NCBI GenBank assembly: GCA_026705345.1
Contig: JAPPAV010000079.1
Coordinates: 1 to 34,726, forward strand
Reading direction: 5' to 3'
Length of the DNA stretch: 34,726 nt
Source of the DNA: Gammaproteobacteria bacterium
GTDB taxonomy: Bacteria > Pseudomonadota > Gammaproteobacteria > Pseudomonadales > Azotimanducaceae
Both the position numbers and the translations under genes were made by a program. The notes below the pieces were generated by a model, which saw nothing but the letters and a program-made list of their open reading frames with translations, was not told the DNA's origin and made no database searches. This document shows positions 31,572 through 34,726 of this stretch, piece by piece (position 1 is the first letter of the stretch; each line of letters begins with the position of its first letter).

Positions 31572-33416
31572 ATGAGCGAAATTGAGGGCGTACCGGGAAG
31601 CCCCGTCGGCGCAGGGCCGGCACCGGCGATTGCGCCATCGCCGAAAGGGCGCGCGGCACCGGACAGCGAGCGAGCGTTCGACGAGGCGCTTGCCCACGGG
31701 GACGAACTGAACGAGGCACAAGCGCCCGAAACCCGCCGCGCGATCAAGCATTCGCTTGGTCGTTTTGCGACCTCGAAGGCGACCGATGGCCCGCCGGCCG
31801 ATGCGTCGGGGCAGTCGGAGCGGGCGGCACTTGCTGGTGGGAGAGCGGGAGAAGGGCGCGACGCCGCCGCAGGGGACGTTGCACCCGGAGAAAGCGTGCC
31901 GACCGATCGTGCCGGGCAGGCGGAGCGCGCGGCACGTGCTGGTGCGGGAGGGGAAGAAAGGCGCGGCGCCTCCGCAGCGGACGTTGCAATCGGAGAAAGG
32001 GTGCCGGCCGATCGCGCCGGGCAGGCGGAGCGCGGGGCACGTGCTGGTGCGGGAGGGGAAGAAAGGCGCGACGCCACCGCAGCGGACGTCGCAATCGGAG
32101 AAAGGGTGCCGGCCGATCGCGCCGGGCAGGCGGAGCATGTGGCAGGGCCTGGCACGGGAGCGGCCGAAGGGCGCGAGGCCGTCGCCGGAGAACGCCTGGC
32201 GAGAGACCCTGTTCCCTTCATACCGACGCCGCGCGAGGCACAGGTGGTGCGGCCTGAAGAGCGCGGAGGCGTCGCAAGAGAGGCCGTGGGAAGAACGCCG
32301 GAAGATCCGTCTGGGCGAGCAGGGCGGGTCGCGCCGACCGGCGTTGGACACAACGATGGGCGAGGGGCCATGGTTGCAGAAGGTCCGGAAGGGAGGCCCG
32401 CCAGTCCCCCGATTGCTGCGGCCGAAGGTGGTCCACACCGAACGGCGCCACCGGCTTCCGGCCTGCGCGACGAGATTCGCTCGGATGGAGAACGCCTGGA
32501 GACAGGAACCGCCGCGACGGCAGTCGGGAAGGCGGCGGCTGGCCCTGCGCCACCCTTGGGTGGCAGCAGCCCGCCGCCGTTGGCGAGCGGCCTGGCCAGT
32601 GCGCCGAGCCGTCCCGTGTCCGGTGCGACCGACAGGCCGCCCGGAGTGGAGGCCGGGGCACCGCAGGAAACCGGTGAAAGCACGTTCGTCGGGCCAGGGG
32701 CGATTCCCGGCGTGCGGAAACCGAGCCGGGGCGTGACGACCGCCCCAGGGGACACCCCGGTGGTCGGCGAGCGGCTGCGGCGTGCCGCGCCCGGCGGATT
32801 GTCGGAACGAGACGCTCCCGTTCCCGGTACCGGCCGGGGGGACCCCGAACGGCGACCACCGCCAGGCATCGCCGAACGCCCGGCCCGGGCCCGGGTCGAA
32901 GAGGAGCCGCCGCAGGACCTGGTGCATGAACCGGACACCGTTGAGCCGAGTATCGCCCTAGCGCCGGAACATATGGCGGGCATCGCGGCCGAACGTCCCG
33001 CGCCGGCGTCTGCGGTCCCGGCGGGCGACCCGACCCAGTCGGCCGCTGCGACGGCCCGCGAAGTCGTCGACCGGATCTTGGTGTCCGTTCCGCAATCCGG
33101 CAGGACCGACGAGGTCCGCATCGGGCTCAACGCATCGGTTCTCGACGGCAGCAGCATCCGAATCTATCGCGAGGCAGGGGAGCTTCGCGTGGTCTTCGAG
33201 GCACCGACTGAAGAGTCGCAGCGCTTCTTGGCCGAGAACCGATCCGTTCTCCAGCAGACGCTCGCCGAGCGGCTGCCGGGTGAACGCGTGCAGATCGGCG
33301 TGGCTGCGCCGCCGACCGGCGGACCGGACCGCGACGATACCGAAGGGCGGTCGAGTCAGCAGTACATCGCCGATGACGAGGTCGAACCGGATGAGTCCGA
33401 TGTCCGCGACAAATAG
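31572..33416 (+). CDS. sctP: T3SS needle-length ruler SctP
   Basis: A 614-residue, Pro/Gly/Ala-rich, largely disordered protein in the YscP slot between sctO and sctQ. Residues 96-200 are three 35-residue repeats (DVAIGERVPADRAGQAERGA core). The last 110 residues form the conserved substrate-switch (T3S4) domain: TAREVVDRILVSVPQSGRTD, EVRIGLNASVLDGSSIRIYR, ELRVVFEAPTEESQRFLAEN and LQQTLAERLPGERVQIGV. YscP-type proteins set needle length by the length of their extended part and then switch SctU specificity. The start has a weak ribosome-binding site. The last 26 bases overlap the sctQ N-terminal gene. Confidence 0.85.
   Translation: MSEIEGVPGSPVGAGPAPAIAPSPKGRAAPDSERAFDEALAHGDELNEAQAPETRRAIKHSLGRFATSKATDGPPADASGQSERAALAGGRAGEGRDAAAGDVAPGESVPTDRAGQAERAARAGAGGEERRGASAADVAIGERVPADRAGQAERGARAGAGGEERRDATAADVAIGERVPADRAGQAEHVAGPGTGAAEGREAVAGERLARDPVPFIPTPREAQVVRPEERGGVAREAVGRTPEDPSGRAGRVAPTGVGHNDGRGAMVAEGPEGRPASPPIAAAEGGPHRTAPPASGLRDEIRSDGERLETGTAATAVGKAAAGPAPPLGGSSPPPLASGLASAPSRPVSGATDRPPGVEAGAPQETGESTFVGPGAIPGVRKPSRGVTTAPGDTPVVGERLRRAAPGGLSERDAPVPGTGRGDPERRPPPGIAERPARARVEEEPPQDLVHEPDTVEPSIALAPEHMAGIAAERPAPASAVPAGDPTQSAAATAREVVDRILVSVPQSGRTDEVRIGLNASVLDGSSIRIYREAGELRVVFEAPTEESQRFLAENRSVLQQTLAERLPGERVQIGVAAPPTGGPDRDDTEGRSSQQYIADDEVEPDESDVRDK
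31857..32171 (+). repeat. Three tandem 105-bp repeats in sctP
   Basis: Three head-to-tail units of 105 bp (31857-31961, 31962-32066, 32067-32171), each encoding 35 residues. The middle unit is highly similar to its neighbours at the DNA level (for example CGGAGAAAGGGTGCCGGCCG occurs in units 2 and 3); unit 3 diverges in its last third. A degenerate partial unit (residues 74-95) precedes them. Because the unit is a multiple of three, copy changes keep all reading frames. Confidence 0.88.
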
Positions 33417-34152
33417 CGTGGAAGGGCGTCGCCTGGCCTACCCGCAACTGGCGGAGTCGCTGGTCGCGTCGGTAAACGCCCTTGCGTCGCGTACGGAGAC
33501 CGCGGTGCTTGGCGGCGCGTGGACGGTTAGGCCGCGCCTGCGGGTTGACGACTACGACGCGAGTCTGACGCTCGGCATATCCATTGGCGGCAGCCGGCAG
33601 CGAGCGCGGCTCGACGCTGCTGCACTCGAGACGCTGCTCGGCGGCCTTGTTGCGGCCCCTGTGTTCAAGTCGCTGGACAAGGAGCTGCAGGCCGCCGTGC
33701 TCGAGGGGGCGCTGGCCGGCCCGTTGGCGGTCTTGCGGCAATGGCTGGATGCAGAAGTCGTCCTGGAAGACGTGCTGGCCGCTGACGCCGTAGCCGGTGC
33801 ATCCGGACCCGCATTCGCGCTGCTTTTTGACATCTGCGAATCGGGCGGCGTCCGCTGCTCGGTCGTGCTGGAGTTGAGCTCGCCGTTGCCCGCCGCGACG
33901 GTGGAGACCTTGGCTCGCGGTACGTCGCGCCGCGACTGCGGGGTCGTACCGATCCCGGTCACGTTCGAATTCGGAACCGCCGAGGTGTCGGCTGCCGACC
34001 TGGAATGCCTCTCACCCGGCGACATCGTGCTGTTCGATCGGTGCTACCTCGCCGACGAAGTGCTCCGCGTCAACGTCGCTGGGCGCGTCTTCCGCAGGGG
34101 GGCGGTGGCGTACGGGGGGGTGACGATTGCGAGTGAGTCCGGCAACGATTGA
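33391..34152 (+). CDS. sctQ: SctQ N-terminal subunit with SpoA1 domain (HrcQa-like)
   Basis: A 253-residue protein. The first 180 residues match the variable N-terminal part of SctQ (RRLAYPQLAESLVASVNALA; LDAAALETLLGGLVAAPVFK; ALAGPLAVLRQWLDAEVVLE). The last 65 form one SpoA domain (VPIPVTFEFGTAEVSAADLE, CLSPGDIVLFDRC, VNVAGRVFRRGAVAYGGVTI). The protein then ends; the second SpoA domain is missing here and is found as a separate gene at 16582-16893. It follows sctN-O-P in Ysc order. Start: ATG 33391 nine bases after GAGG, or ATG 33400; both lie inside the sctP end. Confidence 0.85.
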   Translation: MSPMSATNSVEGRRLAYPQLAESLVASVNALASRTETAVLGGAWTVRPRLRVDDYDASLTLGISIGGSRQRARLDAAALETLLGGLVAAPVFKSLDKELQAAVLEGALAGPLAVLRQWLDAEVVLEDVLAADAVAGASGPAFALLFDICESGGVRCSVVLELSSPLPAATVETLARGTSRRDCGVVPIPVTFEFGTAEVSAADLECLSPGDIVLFDRCYLADEVLRVNVAGRVFRRGAVAYGGVTIASESGND

Positions 34153-34165
34153 ACGGTGGCGGACC

Positions 34166-34179
34166 CGGTGGGCCCACCG
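34166..34179. repeat. Perfect 14-bp palindrome after sctQ
   Basis: CGGTGGGCCCACCG, 13 bases past the sctQ N-terminal stop. It could act in a weak terminator or as a protein-binding site. No T-tract follows. Confidence 0.4.
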
Positions 34180-34241
34180 CGACGTGGCCCGTAGCGCCGT
34201 CGGCCCCGCACGGTTCGCGGCCACCGCGTAGGCGGCCTGGT

Positions 34242-34257
34242 GGATGCGAAGGCATCC
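34242..34257 (-). terminator. Stem-loop at the end of the DUF6788-like gene
   Basis: GGATGC (34242-34247) and GCATCC (34252-34257) pair around a four-base loop, directly after the stop of the minus-strand gene at 34259. There is no U-run, so this is only a weak terminator candidate. Confidence 0.3.
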
Positions 34258-34258
34258 G

Positions 34259-34645
34259 TCAGCGAGCGGCAACGTCTGCCTTCTGCGAGTCCCCCGCGCT
34301 ACGGCCGGCTCTGAGTTGCGCCCGGCAGAATTCCTCGCTCGCCTCCACTAGCCGCCGCGCGAGTTCCTTGAACCGTGCGTGTTCCGCGATCTGCGCCCGG
34401 GTCAGTTCGAGGGCCTCCCTGGGTACCCCGCGGTTCACCCGCCTGCCGCCGACGCTGCGCGCCAGCGCCCAACCGCGGTGACCGGGATTCCCGGGCTTCG
34501 CACAGCGGCAACCCGGCTTGCCGCATTTGCGGGTGATCTCAAGGAGGGTGCCGGGGCGGAAGTCCCCGATGGAAGCCAGTTCGCGGCGTATCTCATCCCG
34601 GGTCCGCCGCAGCCCTTCGATGTCATCTACTCGCGCCTTGGGCAC
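34259..34645 (-). CDS. DUF6788-like small Cys-rich protein
   Basis: A 128-residue protein with a helical N-terminus (LRRTRDEIRRELASIGDFRP), the conserved GTLLEITRKCGKPGCRCAKP cysteine cluster and HRGWALARSVGGRRVNRGVP, then a helical, basic C-terminus. This is the pattern of the DUF6788 family, which I know as a small protein often found near transposases; its function is unknown. The four-residue spacing CGKPGCRC suggests a metal site. It starts at GTG 34645 with AGGAGG very close upstream. It marks the right boundary of the secretion locus. Confidence 0.55.
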   Translation of the reverse strand: MPKARVDDIEGLRRTRDEIRRELASIGDFRPGTLLEITRKCGKPGCRCAKPGNPGHRGWALARSVGGRRVNRGVPREALELTRAQIAEHARFKELARRLVEASEEFCRAQLRAGRSAGDSQKADVAAR

Positions 34646-34655
34646 GCCTCCTCAT

Positions 34656-34679
34656 CTGTATTGACTAAATATGATACAG
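34656..34679. promoter_or_regulatory. AT-rich inverted repeat upstream of the DUF6788-like gene
   Basis: CTGTAT (34656-34661) and ATACAG (34674-34679) are inverted around a 12-base AT-rich centre (TGACTAAATATG region). It stands out in GC-rich surroundings just upstream of the minus-strand gene, so it may hold its promoter or an operator, or be the end of a small mobile unit. The last 47 bases of the window show nothing else. Confidence 0.35.
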
Positions 34680-34726
34680 TCTTTTCGCCCCGGCACGTTG
34701 CTGATGCACGGTGTCGGTATTCGCTC

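Noticed and set aside
31756-32736. A 326-codon plus-strand frame overlapping sctP in another phase
   Set aside because: It is rich in Arg, Pro and Gly, has no family pattern and arises because the 105-bp repeats and GC-rich codons keep all frames open. The sctP frame has the conserved C-terminal domain.
31077-33157. Long minus-strand open frames (616 and 575 codons) across sctO-sctP
   Set aside because: They are opposite-strand shadows of biased codon use; the composition (Arg/Pro/Ser/Cys) is not protein-like and there is no ribosome-binding site or known motif.

Overview
The window is a high-GC stretch (roughly two-thirds G+C by eye) of a Gram-negative, probably proteobacterial, chromosome. 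It carries a near-complete type III secretion system (T3SS) locus from about 7.1 to 34.2 kb. Outer-membrane secretin, lipoprotein ring and translocator genes establish a Gram-negative host. The exact lineage cannot be read from the sequence. GTG/TTG starts and ATGA/GTGA/TTGA overlaps are frequent, so the gene blocks look like tightly coupled operons.

Left flank (1-6.9 kb): a possible partial gene leaving the left edge, a HIT-family hydrolase, an orphan polyamine-type ABC substrate-binding protein, a SUMF1/FGE-fold exported protein that lacks the catalytic cysteines, and, on the minus strand, a 919-residue MalT-like regulator (P-loop ATPase plus LuxR HTH). The regulator is divergent from the T3SS operon. 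A good sigma70-type promoter (TTGACC-N17-TATAGT, 7155-7183) lies in the divergent gap.

T3SS block 1 (+, 7.2-14.1 kb): an unrecognised 399-residue protein (effector candidate), needle subunit sctF, YscG-like needle chaperone, inner rod sctI (apparent AUC start), sctJ, sctK, sctL, a CesT-type chaperone, sctT, sctU. Block 2 (-, 16.9-14.2 kb): sctQ C-terminal piece, sctR, sctS, sctD. Block 3 (+, 17.2-25.3 kb): a translocon module laid out like SPI-2 sseA-sseB-sscA-sseC, then a second EspA/SseB-like protein, a second TPR chaperone, a CesT-type chaperone, a YscE-like needle co-chaperone, the secretin sctC with an unusual C-terminal SPOR domain, and sctB. Block 4 (+, 25.3-34.2 kb): sctW (YopN-TyeA fused), SycN-like chaperone, sctX, sctY, sctV, sctN, sctO, sctP (with 105-bp repeats) and the N-terminal part of sctQ. 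This is the Yersinia yopN-tyeA-sycN-yscX-yscY-yscV and yscN-O-P-Q order.

Together the genes encode basal body (C, D, J), export gate (R, S, T, U, V), ATPase/sorting platform (N, L, O, K, split Q), needle and rod (F, I, YscE/G, P), gatekeeper (W, SycN-like, X, Y), and translocon/tip (two SctA-like proteins, SctE, SctB) with chaperones. Most unusual are: sctQ split into two genes 16.5 kb apart on opposite strands; the SPOR-tailed secretin with no pilotin seen; two EspA-like proteins around the translocator; an NPVH site in SctU instead of NPTH; and a mix of Ysc-type core with SPI-2/EspA-type translocon. The right edge holds a DUF6788-like gene of the kind often found near mobile elements.
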